Shown here: in pieces, positions 53,080 through 62,141 of the stretch
Numbering within the stretch: the stretch's first letter is position 1
How the letters are laid out: the number at the start of each line of letters is the position of its first letter
Origin: CAYJEQ01 sp964369235
GTDB taxonomy: Bacteria > Bacillota > Clostridia > Oscillospirales > Ruminococcaceae
Length of the DNA stretch: 64,000 bases
NCBI GenBank assembly: GCA_964369235.1
Contig: CAYJEQ010000006.1
Coordinates: 1 to 64,000, forward strand
Direction: 5' to 3'
The notes under the pieces: generated by a model
What the model saw: the letters and a program-made list of their open reading frames with translations, nothing else
Databases searched by the model: none
What the model was told of the DNA's origin: nothing
Made by a program: the position numbers and the translations under genes

Positions 53080-54129
53080 CTATACCTCTGGATAGATACC
53101 CTCTGCTATAGTTTGGATACCGTCTAGGGTTCGTGGGCCACTGGCGTATATATCACCTAACATAATAGGTATTAGACGGTTGTTTTGTACTGCTGATAGG
53201 GAGGCAAAGGCAGGATCTTCGGTAAACTTTGCCAGCTGTGAGTCAATAACCTCCTGTGGATTAGCTCCATCATAAGCCATGTACACTACAAATATTACCT
53301 GTGGATCAGCAAGGACAATATCCTCCTTGCCAATAGAGGTGCTGTCTGCCATAGATAATGTGCCACCTAGGGATACAACCATATCACCAGCTAGGGTGTC
53401 CCTGTGATAGTTGGTAAAACCATCACTTATAGGCTCGATTACTGCTACAGTGGTACTGCTGTCTGTGGGAACAGATGCTAGGGTATCTGCAATGCCATCT
53501 TTCATCTCATTTACCAAAGCCTCAGCCTTATCATTAACATCAAATATCTTACCTATATTTAATATGTCGGTATATTCGTTTTCTAGGGTGCGACTATGAC
53601 CACCTGCTCGGGTGTTACTGCTAATATATACATTAGCGCCTTTTTCATTCCAATTAGAAACATCTCCCAGTCTTTCCTCAGAAAATAGTGAGCCCCAAGA
53701 GAATATCATATCAGGCTCGGTTATGGTGATAAACTCCTTATCGGGAAATCTCATATCCTCCTGATAGTTTGCTTTAGAAAAACCAGCTTGCCACTGGTCT
53801 TTAACCTGATTATCCAGCCCAAAGGATAGAGCTAAATGCTCCTCTAAGCCTAGGGCAATCATAGTTTCAATAGTTCCTTGATAGCCAGCAATAACTTTAG
53901 TTGGTACCTCGGTATAGGTTGAGGTTACCTCTGCACCACTGTAATCGTAGTTTGTAATGGTAATAGGGTAGTAGTCATCACTAGGATTTGTAGGGGTAGA
54001 GCTTTGGGTAGTAGTTACGCTTTCTGTAGTGCTATTAGTGGAGCTTTCCTCAGAAGGGGTACTGCTAGAACAAGCTGAAGCAGTTACCATTAGGGCTACT
54101 GCCACAAATATAGATAGTTTCCTTTTCAT
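53080..54129 (-). CDS. Corrinoid/iron-type ABC transporter binding lipoprotein (BtuF/FecB-like)
   Basis: A 349-aa family-8-type solute-binding protein. The lipoprotein signal ends ALMVTASAC (Cys20) and a Ser/Thr-rich linker of about 30 residues follows. The two-lobed domain shows KVIAGYQGTIETMIALGLEEHL, ITITEPDMIFSWGSLFSEERL and a late LADPQVIFVVYM block. A cobalamin riboswitch lies upstream on the same strand, so cobalamin or cobinamide is the likely ligand. No permease or ATPase partner is adjacent in the window. Confidence 0.85.
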   Translation of the reverse strand: MKRKLSIFVAVALMVTASACSSSTPSEESSTNSTTESVTTTQSSTPTNPSDDYYPITITNYDYSGAEVTSTYTEVPTKVIAGYQGTIETMIALGLEEHLALSFGLDNQVKDQWQAGFSKANYQEDMRFPDKEFITITEPDMIFSWGSLFSEERLGDVSNWNEKGANVYISSNTRAGGHSRTLENEYTDILNIGKIFDVNDKAEALVNEMKDGIADTLASVPTDSSTTVAVIEPISDGFTNYHRDTLAGDMVVSLGGTLSMADSTSIGKEDIVLADPQVIFVVYMAYDGANPQEVIDSQLAKFTEDPAFASLSAVQNNRLIPIMLGDIYASGPRTLDGIQTIAEGIYPEV

Positions 54130-54559
54130 AATGGGGTATCCTTTCTACACTTTTAAATTAATTATATTCGCCACACTGGGATATAATCTATTAATGTGCA
54201 GTTGTATCTATAGAGGGATTTTCTGTAGGCTACATCTGAAATATAGAAAAACGGATGTAGTCTACATCCGTGTTAATGTGTTAAAAAAGCTTTTGCTTTT
54301 TTAACACATTAACGGACTATCAAAAAATCTACAAGGCAAGGAGCTTAACTTGCAAATAAGTGAGTAATACAAAGATGTATATAAGTTAAAATTGTATACA
54401 CAATTTTAACTCTGCCATTTGAAAGTTAATAGCGACACAGCAAGAGGAATTTTCTACTTGCTAATGTAGAAAATTTTGCGGTTGTGGTTTTTTTGACAGT
54501 TTAAAAACGGATGTAGTCTACATCCGTTTTTAGTAGTAGTTGCAAAATAGTACAACAAA
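54130..54559 (-). other. Long leader between the riboswitch and the binding-protein gene
   Basis: 430 bases without a gene. It holds the hairpin-bounded element at 54243-54536. The first hairpin (54510-54536 on the minus strand), with its T-run directly after the riboswitch, looks like the riboswitch's terminator. Confidence 0.55.
54243..54536 (-). repeat. Hairpin-bounded intergenic element, copy B
   Basis: It starts and ends with the same palindrome ACGGATGTAG-ACTACATCCGT. It contains a 19-bp perfect stem (GTTAATGTGTTAAAAAAGC), an AGTTAAAATTGT/ACAATTTTAACT stem and an AATTTTCTAC/GTAGAAAATT stem. On the minus strand it also has the words TGTGTCGCTA, TATACA..TTGTATTACTCA and ATTTGCAAGTT shared with copy A at 41079-41305. 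Confidence 0.6.
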
Positions 54560-54778
54560 TAACACATTGCAGGTCTTCTGACTCATGTTTATGAAACAAT
54601 AGTTTCAAAGCAATACTCTGCCTTCCCAGTTTCCCAGTGACTGACTTTCGTCAACGAGTAAAGCTATTCACATATACAGCGGCGGTTACCGTGTGGTTTA
54701 CACTTCCCTAATTACCTTAGGCTATCTAATCTATAGATTAGGCAGACAACCTAAGGCCACAATGCACATTATTAAATT
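54560..54778 (-). ncRNA. Cobalamin riboswitch
   Basis: On the minus strand the B12 box GAGTCAGAAGACCTGC is at 54584-54569. Upstream in the RNA are the conserved TAGGGAAG, AACCGCCGC, GTCACTGG and CTGGGAAGGCAGAG elements in order. P1 arms (GCATTG / CAATGT) close the structure. It reads towards the binding-protein gene at 54129, and a terminator-like hairpin follows at once. This predicts repression by adenosyl- or another cobalamin. Confidence 0.92.
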
Positions 54779-54885
54779 ACTTTTGATTTTATCATAGTAA
54801 AGTGATATTGTCAATTGGATTATTTGCCAATTTTTGGGTGGGTATTTCTATTACTGTCCTATAATACTGAGTCTTGCTAGGTTAG

Positions 54886-55392
54886 CTAGTTTTTTCCATC
54901 TACTTCTAGGTTGATTATCCCTTCACCTACATTTATTGCCGATACTTTGGCATTTGATAAGATGAGTTTTAGAGAGTCTAGCTGTTCTAGTCTAATGGCG
55001 ATACAATCACCTTTAGCTGCTAGGAAATTCTTATTAACCATGGACACAATCTTTTCTACAGATAGGCTATTACCCATAGGAAGCCCTATATTTACATCAT
55101 AGGAAACATTACAAAGAATTACATTGGGGTTTTGTGATAGGCGAGGATTGGTTAGTGTTATATCTATATCTGCATTTTTGTTTATGGATACTATCTTTTT
55201 AACAGAAATATCTACATTTGCCTTAACCTTAATCACCTTTTCTGCAAAGGTAAAGTAATAGCTATTTAGCTTAAAATTAGGCTGATCTAAAGCCTTATAA
55301 ATAGCCCCAGCAAAGGCTGTATTTATTAAATCTTCTGTTAGATTTAAAGAGGATTTGTTTATTGGATTTGGTTTATTATCTACACTGTTCAC
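54886..55392 (-). CDS. Unknown 168-aa protein
   Basis: No signal peptide and no membrane segment. The protein has alternating hydrophobic residues suggesting beta strands (VIKVKANVDISVKKIVSINKNADIDITLTNP) and ends with an AINVGEGIINLEVDG strand. It somewhat resembles DUF2993-type lipid-binding folds, but I would not assign it. It ends 108 bases before the riboswitch and is monocistronic. Confidence 0.6.
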   Translation of the reverse strand: MNSVDNKPNPINKSSLNLTEDLINTAFAGAIYKALDQPNFKLNSYYFTFAEKVIKVKANVDISVKKIVSINKNADIDITLTNPRLSQNPNVILCNVSYDVNIGLPMGNSLSVEKIVSMVNKNFLAAKGDCIAIRLEQLDSLKLILSNAKVSAINVGEGIINLEVDGKN

Positions 55393-55953
55393 AGTAAAAC
55401 TCCTTTTATATTAATTTATTATATATGGTATCATATGGGGAGGTTTTTTACAATAGTGATGGGGTGTTAGGGAGCTTTTCCATATTAATTTTCCTTATCA
55501 TATGGTATAGTAAAATTACAATTGTTAATATTTGCATTAAAATATTGTCAAATTATAACTGGGATATAATGTATAACCCCCTATAAAAGATGAAATTATA
55601 GTTATTTCGTTAAACTTTAATGGGAATATACACAAAAAACACCTTGAAATTACCACTTCCAAAAATATCCTTTACAATTTATTTATAGATTATCTTTAGT
55701 GCAAGGAGTATAATTGAAATATAGACTTCTAAAGAAATTTTATAAAGATACACTAAAATCACAGCCTTAGTTTAAGTAATTATCAAACAGCGCCATAATA
55801 AAAAATCTAATACTGTTTACAACAGTAAATAAGTAATCAGATATCTATTAGTTACCACCTTAGTTATAGCTAGTGGAGGATAGGTAAAAGTATGTTTTAG
55901 GAGATAACATCTGGGGGCTAAGGTGTTATGGTTGAAAGGAAGGCTTGATAATT
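55393..55953. other. AT-rich divergent intergenic region
   Basis: 561 bp with no gene. TTGACA near 55553 on the minus strand may belong to the promoter of the unknown gene, but no good -10 box is at 17 bases. Nothing else is recognised. Confidence 0.4.
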
Positions 55954-57729
55954 ATGAAAAAGGCACTTAAACTCAGCAGCGTACAGAATCTTAAGAATGT
56001 GTTTATAGTTACTATGATATTAATAATACTTGCAGTAGCTATGAATATATGGGACACATCTCATGATAGCGCTCTATCTAGTTATAATAGAGGGGAGCTA
56101 ATACTTAATTCTAATAGGTTTATAACGGCTTCGGATTATCTAACAGATTCTATTAGAGCCTATGTGACCACAGGTGACCCAGATTATAAAGCAGGATATT
56201 TTGATGAAGTAGAAAATCAAAAAAATCGTGAAATTGCTATTGAGAATATGGAGGCAATAGGGATTACTGCTGAGGAAAGTGCAGCTATATTAAGAATGCA
56301 GCAGCTTTCTAATGAGCTAGTGCCCCTAGAAACAGCAGCTATGACTACTATTGAATCAGGGGATTGGGAACAAGCTATTGAGATGGTTTATGGCAATGGT
56401 TATCAGGTGGTAAAAAGCGAGATTGTAGATCTAGAAAATCAGTTTACCGAGATGCTCAATCAGAGAACAACTGCTGAATCAGAGGCACTACAGCAGAAGC
56501 TAACCATACTAGAGATAGTGCTTTTATCCCTATTAGGTGGGCTGATTGTAATACAGCTATTCACTGAACATATGATGCGTAAAATCGTTATAATACCTAT
56601 AGCTCAGTGTACAGATGTAATTATAGGTATATCAGAAGGTAGGCTTAATCAGGACTTTGACCGTCCAAGTGACACCTCTGAAATAGGCATGTTATCCCAC
56701 AGCACCAAGGAAATACTTAAGAGTCTATCTACAATTATAAGGGATTTGGATTACAGTTTTGATCAGATAGCTAATGGTAATTTTGATATTGATGTAAATA
56801 TTAGTGAGGGTTATTACATTGGGGATTATAAGTCTATATCCGATTCTAAGAAGCGAATAGTAGAGGGATTATCTGCAACTCTACATCAGATTAACAGTGC
56901 CTCTACCCAGGTAAGTGCAGGTAGTGAGCAGATGGCAATGGGAGCAGTATCTCTAGCAGAAGGTGCGACAAATCAGTCTATATCCATTCAGGAACTGGCA
57001 ACAACCATTAATGATATATCCCAAGAGATTTCCACTACAGCAGAAGGCTCTCGCCATGCTAAAACCGCTACAGTAGAAGCAGTAAAAGCCCTAGAAATTG
57101 GAAATGAGCAGATGAGTAGAATGATGGGAGCAATGGAGCTTATTAATGAAAAATCCGACGAAATAAGAAAAATTATTAAGACCATTGACGATATAGCCTT
57201 CCAGACCAATATCCTTTCCCTTAACGCAGCAGTAGAGGCAGCAAGAGCAGGTAATGCAGGTAAGGGATTTGCAGTAGTAGCAGACGAGGTTAGAAACCTA
57301 GCTACAAAATCTGCCCAATCTGCTAAGGATACAGCTAATTTAATTGAAGAAACCCTATTAGCAGTAAATGAAGGTAATTCCATAGCAAGAGAAACAGCTA
57401 AATCTATTGGTATAGTAACCGATAAAACTAAGGAAGTTAATAGCTATATGGACGAGATTAGTCAGTCTTCCAGTGAGCAGTCCCAATCTGTAAGTGCTAT
57501 TAACAGCAATATCGAGGAGATTTCTGCTATAGTAAATCAGAACTCTGCAACCTCGGAAGAAAGTGCAGCAGCATGTGAAGAATTATCCGTACAGGCACAG
57601 CTACTTAAATCTTTGGTTAGTCAGTTTAATCTAAAAAATGTCAAAGCTAAAGAAGGGATAAATTACCGAGATAATAAACCTAAGTTGACTGTAGACAGAT
57701 TACAACTTGATCATGGCGATAAATATTAG
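55954..57729 (+). CDS. Methyl-accepting chemotaxis protein
   Basis: A 591-aa chemoreceptor. A membrane segment lies at about 15-34, followed by an extracellular helical sensor of about 150 residues and a second membrane segment at about 190-208. Next are a HAMP region (IIPIAQCTDVIIGISEGRLNQDF) and the long cytoplasmic signalling coiled coil. The conserved hairpin tip reads IDDIAFQTNILSLNAAVEAARAG, then GKGFAVVADEVRNLATKSA. I chose ATG 55954. No chemotaxis or flagellar genes are adjacent. The ligand is unknown. Confidence 0.95.
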   Translation: MKKALKLSSVQNLKNVFIVTMILIILAVAMNIWDTSHDSALSSYNRGELILNSNRFITASDYLTDSIRAYVTTGDPDYKAGYFDEVENQKNREIAIENMEAIGITAEESAAILRMQQLSNELVPLETAAMTTIESGDWEQAIEMVYGNGYQVVKSEIVDLENQFTEMLNQRTTAESEALQQKLTILEIVLLSLLGGLIVIQLFTEHMMRKIVIIPIAQCTDVIIGISEGRLNQDFDRPSDTSEIGMLSHSTKEILKSLSTIIRDLDYSFDQIANGNFDIDVNISEGYYIGDYKSISDSKKRIVEGLSATLHQINSASTQVSAGSEQMAMGAVSLAEGATNQSISIQELATTINDISQEISTTAEGSRHAKTATVEAVKALEIGNEQMSRMMGAMELINEKSDEIRKIIKTIDDIAFQTNILSLNAAVEAARAGNAGKGFAVVADEVRNLATKSAQSAKDTANLIEETLLAVNEGNSIARETAKSIGIVTDKTKEVNSYMDEISQSSSEQSQSVSAINSNIEEISAIVNQNSATSEESAAACEELSVQAQLLKSLVSQFNLKNVKAKEGINYRDNKPKLTVDRLQLDHGDKY

Positions 57730-57767
57730 AAGATTTCTAGCCCTATAATAAATTGAAGCCCTTTATG

Positions 57768-57803
57768 AGAAGACCAGTAAGGTGATATCCTTACTGGTCT
57801 TCT
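57768..57803 (+). terminator. Terminator after the chemoreceptor gene
   Basis: A 15-bp perfect stem AGAAGACCAGTAAGG/CCTTACTGGTCTTCT with a 6-base loop. Confidence 0.85.
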
Positions 57804-57805
57804 CT

Positions 57806-58306
57806 CTGTATTAAGGGAGTAATATAGCTTTGCTAAAAAATACAAATCCACAGGAAAGATTATAGATATAGTAGCTACTATACTGATAGTGCTACTGACT
57901 ATATTTACCCAAAACCATAGATAATAAACCAACAAAAATAGCCATCCATTTGGGATAGCTATTTTTTATGTTAGAGTTTATAGATTATAGAATTATAATA
58001 AATCTTAACTATTTGAAGTTTCGCCCTTATGGCTATTTTAATGGTGGGTTATTGTAGGTGTGGACGGCTTATATCATAGGCAAAATATAGGCAAATGCTA
58101 TTATTATATTTTAATTAGCATATAAATATGATATGATGAATTTATAGATAATAGTTTGCTTTTAGGGGATTCTAGGTAGAGGGCAGGGTGAAGTATAAGT
58201 ATAGGAAAGCAAATATGTTTTCGGTGAGAATTATTACTTAAATTCAACCACTGTAAAAGCCCAGTGACAAAACCACATAAAACATAATGAAAGGAATGGA
58301 TATAGC
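57806..58306. other. Intergenic region before the two-component system
   Basis: 501 bp without a supported gene. A second terminator-like stem (AAAATAGC/GCTATTTT with inner ATCC/GGAT) lies at 57934-57967. A 33-codon hydrophobic open stretch at 57833-57922 has no start codon. Confidence 0.5.
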
Positions 58307-58984
58307 ATGAAGATATATGTTGCAGATGATGAGGCTAGTATTAGAGATATAATTTCTGGATTTTTAAAGAATAGTGGATATGAGGTGGCTACCTTTGAAA
58401 CAGGGGATAGTCTACTGGAGGAGTTTATGAGAAATCCTTCGGATATGGTAATACTAGATGTGATGATGCCTGGCAGTGATGGCATAACTATCTGTTCGAG
58501 AATAAGAGAGAAAAACAATGTGCCCATTATTATAGTATCTGCTAAGGATAGTGAACTAGACCGAATAACGGGAATAACTATGGGTGCTGATGATTATTTA
58601 ATAAAGCCTTTTGCCCCTATGGAGTTAGTGGCTAGGGTTAATTCTATATTTAGAAGGATGTCCTTTAAGGAAAGCACTAGTGAGAAAAACAAATTAGCTT
58701 ATGGTGATATAGAGATTGACATAGCCATGAAAAAATCCACAGCAAAAGGGGATAAGCTAGACCTTACACCAACGGAATTTGCCCTTATGGTGTATATGTT
58801 TGAGAATAGTGACAGGGCAGTATCTCGAGAGGAGCTACTGAAAAATGTGTGGAAATTTGATTATGAAGTGGATACCAAAGCCTGTGATGATGTGTTAAAA
58901 AGACTGCGAAAAAAGCTAGTAAATACCAATGTGCGAATATCAGCAGTGTGGGGTTTTGGCTTTAAATTAGAGCTGGAGGGGTAG
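58307..58984 (+). CDS. OmpR-family response regulator
   Basis: A 225-aa regulator. The receiver domain has DDE at 7-9, the phospho-acceptor D51 in VILDVMMPG, the switch Ser/Thr in IIIVSAKDS and the Lys in LIKPF. The C-terminal winged helix (LTPTEFALMVYMFENSDRAVSREELLKNVW) binds DNA. It is followed by the kinase gene after one base. The pair may control the importer downstream on the opposite strand, or a distant target. Confidence 0.95.
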   Translation: MKIYVADDEASIRDIISGFLKNSGYEVATFETGDSLLEEFMRNPSDMVILDVMMPGSDGITICSRIREKNNVPIIIVSAKDSELDRITGITMGADDYLIKPFAPMELVARVNSIFRRMSFKESTSEKNKLAYGDIEIDIAMKKSTAKGDKLDLTPTEFALMVYMFENSDRAVSREELLKNVWKFDYEVDTKACDDVLKRLRKKLVNTNVRISAVWGFGFKLELEG

Positions 58985-58985
58985 A

Positions 58986-60431
58986 ATGAGGACAATAAGA
59001 GATAAAATTTCCCGACCTTTTCTAGCTATAATAATACTTATGCCCATAGGGATACTGTTAATTTTTAATATTATAGTGTCCTTTTACACTAGGGCTGAGG
59101 CAGAGAAAGACCTACAAAATGCCGTAGCTGAGATAACAAACACCATTAGCTGGGTGGAAAGTGAATATGGTGCTTTGGATAGTGTTACAGGAAATAGACC
59201 TAGGCTAGAGGCTTTTATGGAGCAAAACCAAAGAGCGTCACAAAGTGGGGAGGATCTACCTAGTATAACTAACATTATCCGAAACCAAAGCCACAGCACC
59301 TCGGCAGAGCTGGTGGTATTTGATAAAAATGGTGAGCTATCTCAGATATTTGCCACAGAAAGCTTTGTGACAGATGAACTTGCCCAGAAAATTTATGGGG
59401 AAGCCTCTCTGTTAGAATATAATGAAATAGGCACAGTAGACTATGATGGGGACAGGTATTATATTATTGATGTGGAGTATACCACCGTAACGCCAAAGGC
59501 AGTAGCGCCTACTAATAAGGTGGTATATATATCTAAGGGACTGATTATAGATGAGTTTGTACAGGCAGTAAATGTTGTGTTAATAGTTGTATCGGTAATA
59601 ATAACCTTACTGGCACTTATGGTGTCATATAAGGTGACAAACTCCATTGCAAAACCTATTGAAAAGCTAACAGCACAGGTAGAGGGTATGAAGTCCAATG
59701 AGATACTACTTATAGATAATGGCAGTGATAGTGTGGAGCTTATAGGGCTAACCACCGAGATAAATGCGCTAAATAAGAGGATATATCAATATGACCAGTC
59801 CCAAAAGAACTTTCTACAAAATGCCTCCCACGAACTGCGTACTCCCTTAATGAGTATACAGGGTTATGCAGATGGTATAGAGATGGGAGTGTTTGCTGAT
59901 GCCAAGGGCACTGCTCGCCTAATATCCGACCAGTGCAAAAGATTAACTAAACTAGTGGACAGCCTACTATCTCTAGCAAGGGCAGAGAATTTCAGCAGTA
60001 ATAATAAGCTTGAAAGAATAAACCTAAGCCAAAGTATACACCAGCTACTAAATTGCTACAAAGGTTATGGATTATCGGAGAATATAGAGGTAAAAACGGA
60101 TATTACAGAGGATATATATATTCTAGGCAATGGGGAGTTATTACAGGGCTCTGTAGGAAATATACTATCCAATGCCATAAGATACGCCCAGTCTAGGGTG
60201 GAGATTACTGTAGCCACAGTAGATAATAAAGCTGTTATAACCATTAAAGACGATGGTAAAGGAATAGAAAATCCCGAGATAATCTTTGATAGATTTGTCA
60301 AAGGCAGTGATGGTAATTTTGGAATAGGATTATCCATAGCAAAAACCTCACTGGAAATGATGAAAGCAGATATAGAGGTTTATAATAATGGGGGAGCAGT
60401 ATTTAAGATTACTACTGTCACCCTAGGGTGA
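58986..60431 (+). CDS. Sensor histidine kinase
   Basis: A 481-aa kinase. Two membrane segments (about 12-34 and 194-214) enclose a sensor domain of about 160 residues outside the cell. A HAMP region follows, then the phospho-acceptor H282 in NASHELRTPLMSIQGY. The ATPase domain carries an N box (GSVGNILSNAIRYA), G1 (IKDDGKGIE) and a G2-like GIGLSIAKTSL. It is the partner of the regulator just upstream. The signal is unknown. Confidence 0.94.
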   Translation: MRTIRDKISRPFLAIIILMPIGILLIFNIIVSFYTRAEAEKDLQNAVAEITNTISWVESEYGALDSVTGNRPRLEAFMEQNQRASQSGEDLPSITNIIRNQSHSTSAELVVFDKNGELSQIFATESFVTDELAQKIYGEASLLEYNEIGTVDYDGDRYYIIDVEYTTVTPKAVAPTNKVVYISKGLIIDEFVQAVNVVLIVVSVIITLLALMVSYKVTNSIAKPIEKLTAQVEGMKSNEILLIDNGSDSVELIGLTTEINALNKRIYQYDQSQKNFLQNASHELRTPLMSIQGYADGIEMGVFADAKGTARLISDQCKRLTKLVDSLLSLARAENFSSNNKLERINLSQSIHQLLNCYKGYGLSENIEVKTDITEDIYILGNGELLQGSVGNILSNAIRYAQSRVEITVATVDNKAVITIKDDGKGIENPEIIFDRFVKGSDGNFGIGLSIAKTSLEMMKADIEVYNNGGAVFKITTVTLG

Positions 60432-60461
60432 CAGTAGCCACAATAGAATAATATAAAAAAA

Positions 60462-60497
60462 CACCTAATCACAGGCTTTATACCTTGTGATTAGGTG
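60462..60497. terminator. Terminator between the kinase and the ABC importer
   Basis: A 12-bp stem CACCTAATCACA/TGTGATTAGGTG is flanked by an A-run and T-rich sequence, and so can serve both convergent units. Confidence 0.85.
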
Positions 60498-60555
60498 CTT
60501 TAAATTTTAGGCTATAATATAATTTTATCTTAATCCTTGATAAATAATCTAAGTG

Positions 60556-61350
60556 TTAAAGATGATTACACAGCTCTGGGAATTTACAGGAACATTTCTT
60601 TAAATCAAAGGTTGCCTGTAGCAGTTCCCTAGTGTATTCATCTAGGTTATCTATACGAATGTCCTTAGTGTTTATTATCTCGATTAATTTAGAGTTTTTC
60701 ATTACTACAATTCTATCAGATATATTGGTAACCAGTGCAATATCATGACAGATAAATAAAATAGTTAGATTATATTCCTTTTGGAGTTTTTTTAGTAGTT
60801 CCAGTATGCTGTTTTGAGAAATTACATCTAGGGCACTGGTAGGCTCGTCTAATAGTAAAATTTCAGGCTTTAAGGTTAATGCTCTAGCGATATTTACTCT
60901 CTGCCTCTGTCCACCACTCATTTCATGGGGCTTTTTATTTAAAAAAGATTGGTCAAGACCTACACTTTCTAAATAGATGGTAGCAGTTTCCTCTATTTGG
61001 CTTTTAGAGATAAGCTTAAAATTCAGCAGTGGCTCGCAGATAATATCTTTTACCTTCATCTTAGGATTAAGGGACTGGCCTGTGTCCTGTGATACAAATT
61101 GTAGATTTTTTCTGCTTAGTCGTAGCTCCTTAGGATTTAGCTTAGTTAGGGATAAATCCTTATAGTAAACCTCACCACTTAAAGGCTTTTCCAAATTAGC
61201 AATTATCCTAGCAAGGGTGCTTTTTCCACTGCCACTTTCTCCCACAATAGCTAGAAACTCCCCAGCCTTAACATCAAAGGATATATCATCACAGGCATAG
61301 GTGTTGTGAAAGACTTTGCTTATATTATTTATTTTTAGTATTTCACTCAA
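60556..61350 (-). CDS. ABC transporter ATPase (NikE/OppF type)
   Basis: A 264-aa ATPase with Walker A GESGSGKST, signature MSGGQRQR, Walker B LLLDEPTSALD and the H-loop ICHDIA. It ends KKCSCKFPELCNHL, a short Cys-rich tail. It lies directly after the other ATPase gene, with no gap. This is part of a five-gene importer that runs off the window. Nickel or short peptides are the usual substrates of this group. Confidence 0.92.
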   Translation of the reverse strand: MSEILKINNISKVFHNTYACDDISFDVKAGEFLAIVGESGSGKSTLARIIANLEKPLSGEVYYKDLSLTKLNPKELRLSRKNLQFVSQDTGQSLNPKMKVKDIICEPLLNFKLISKSQIEETATIYLESVGLDQSFLNKKPHEMSGGQRQRVNIARALTLKPEILLLDEPTSALDVISQNSILELLKKLQKEYNLTILFICHDIALVTNISDRIVVMKNSKLIEIINTKDIRIDNLDEYTRELLQATFDLKKCSCKFPELCNHL

Positions 61351-62094
61351 TTAGCTCACCTTCAGTCTTGGGATATTGGCAATTAAACTTTTGGTATACT
61401 GGCTCCTAGGATTTGTTAGGATTTCCTCTGCAGAACTTATCTCCAGAATTTCTCCATTTTGCATTACAGCAACTCTATTTGCCATAAATATAGCTAGTGG
61501 AATATTATGGGTTATCATTAGAATAGTAACATTAAACTCCTCTTTAAGCCTTACAATCATATCAATTACCTGAGCTTGGGTAGTTACATCTAAGGCGCTA
61601 GTAGGCTCGTCTAATAGTAGCAGTTTAGGTGCTAGGGACAGGGAAAAAGCCAGCCCCACTCGCTGCATCATACCACCACTAAGCTGAAAACTGTAGCTGT
61701 TCATTACCTTTTCCTCTAAACCTAGCTGTTTTAGTGTTTTTACTGCTAGGTCGTAGGCTTGGGATTTATTTAGGGTTTTGTGCTTTCTAATATACTGGGT
61801 AAACTGTACACCGATTTTTCTTACTGGATTTAGCATTGCCCTAGTATCCTGAAAAACAATGGAAATCTCTGTAGGGCATACTCGGGTAAGGATTTTATCT
61901 TTGTAGAAAATCTCGCCTTTATCCACCTTAGCACTTTCTGGTAGTAGGTTCATAATAGTTTTTAAAAGGGTGGTTTTACCACTGCCACTTTCCCCAACTA
62001 TACAAAGAGTTTCCCCCTCTGTAAGTGAAAAATTCACATCTTTTACTACAGCTTTGTTATTATAGGAAATATTTAAGTTTTTTATTTCTAACAT
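61351..62094 (-). CDS. ABC transporter ATPase (NikD/OppD type)
   Basis: A 247-aa ATPase with Walker A GESGSGKTT, signature LSGGMMQR, Walker B LLLDEPTSALD and the H-loop ITHNIP. It is shorter than typical OppD proteins, lacking the C-terminal extension with the Cys cluster, and is closer to NikD in length. ATG 62094 has GAAAGGA at a spacing of 11. Confidence 0.92.
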   Translation of the reverse strand: MLEIKNLNISYNNKAVVKDVNFSLTEGETLCIVGESGSGKTTLLKTIMNLLPESAKVDKGEIFYKDKILTRVCPTEISIVFQDTRAMLNPVRKIGVQFTQYIRKHKTLNKSQAYDLAVKTLKQLGLEEKVMNSYSFQLSGGMMQRVGLAFSLSLAPKLLLLDEPTSALDVTTQAQVIDMIVRLKEEFNVTILMITHNIPLAIFMANRVAVMQNGEILEISSAEEILTNPRSQYTKSLIANIPRLKVS

Positions 62095-62141
62095 ATCTAG
62101 GACAATCCTTTCGGTAGCTTATAAAATATTTTCACAGCTAC

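Noticed and set aside
54243..54536. Duplicated ACGGATGTAG palindrome as a two-repeat CRISPR remnant
   Set aside because: The palindromes are about 21 bp and some 270 bp apart, with structured sequence between them shared with another locus.
57833..57922. 33-codon hydrophobic open stretch as a small membrane protein
   Set aside because: It has no ATG, GTG or TTG with a ribosome site and lies between two terminator-like hairpins.
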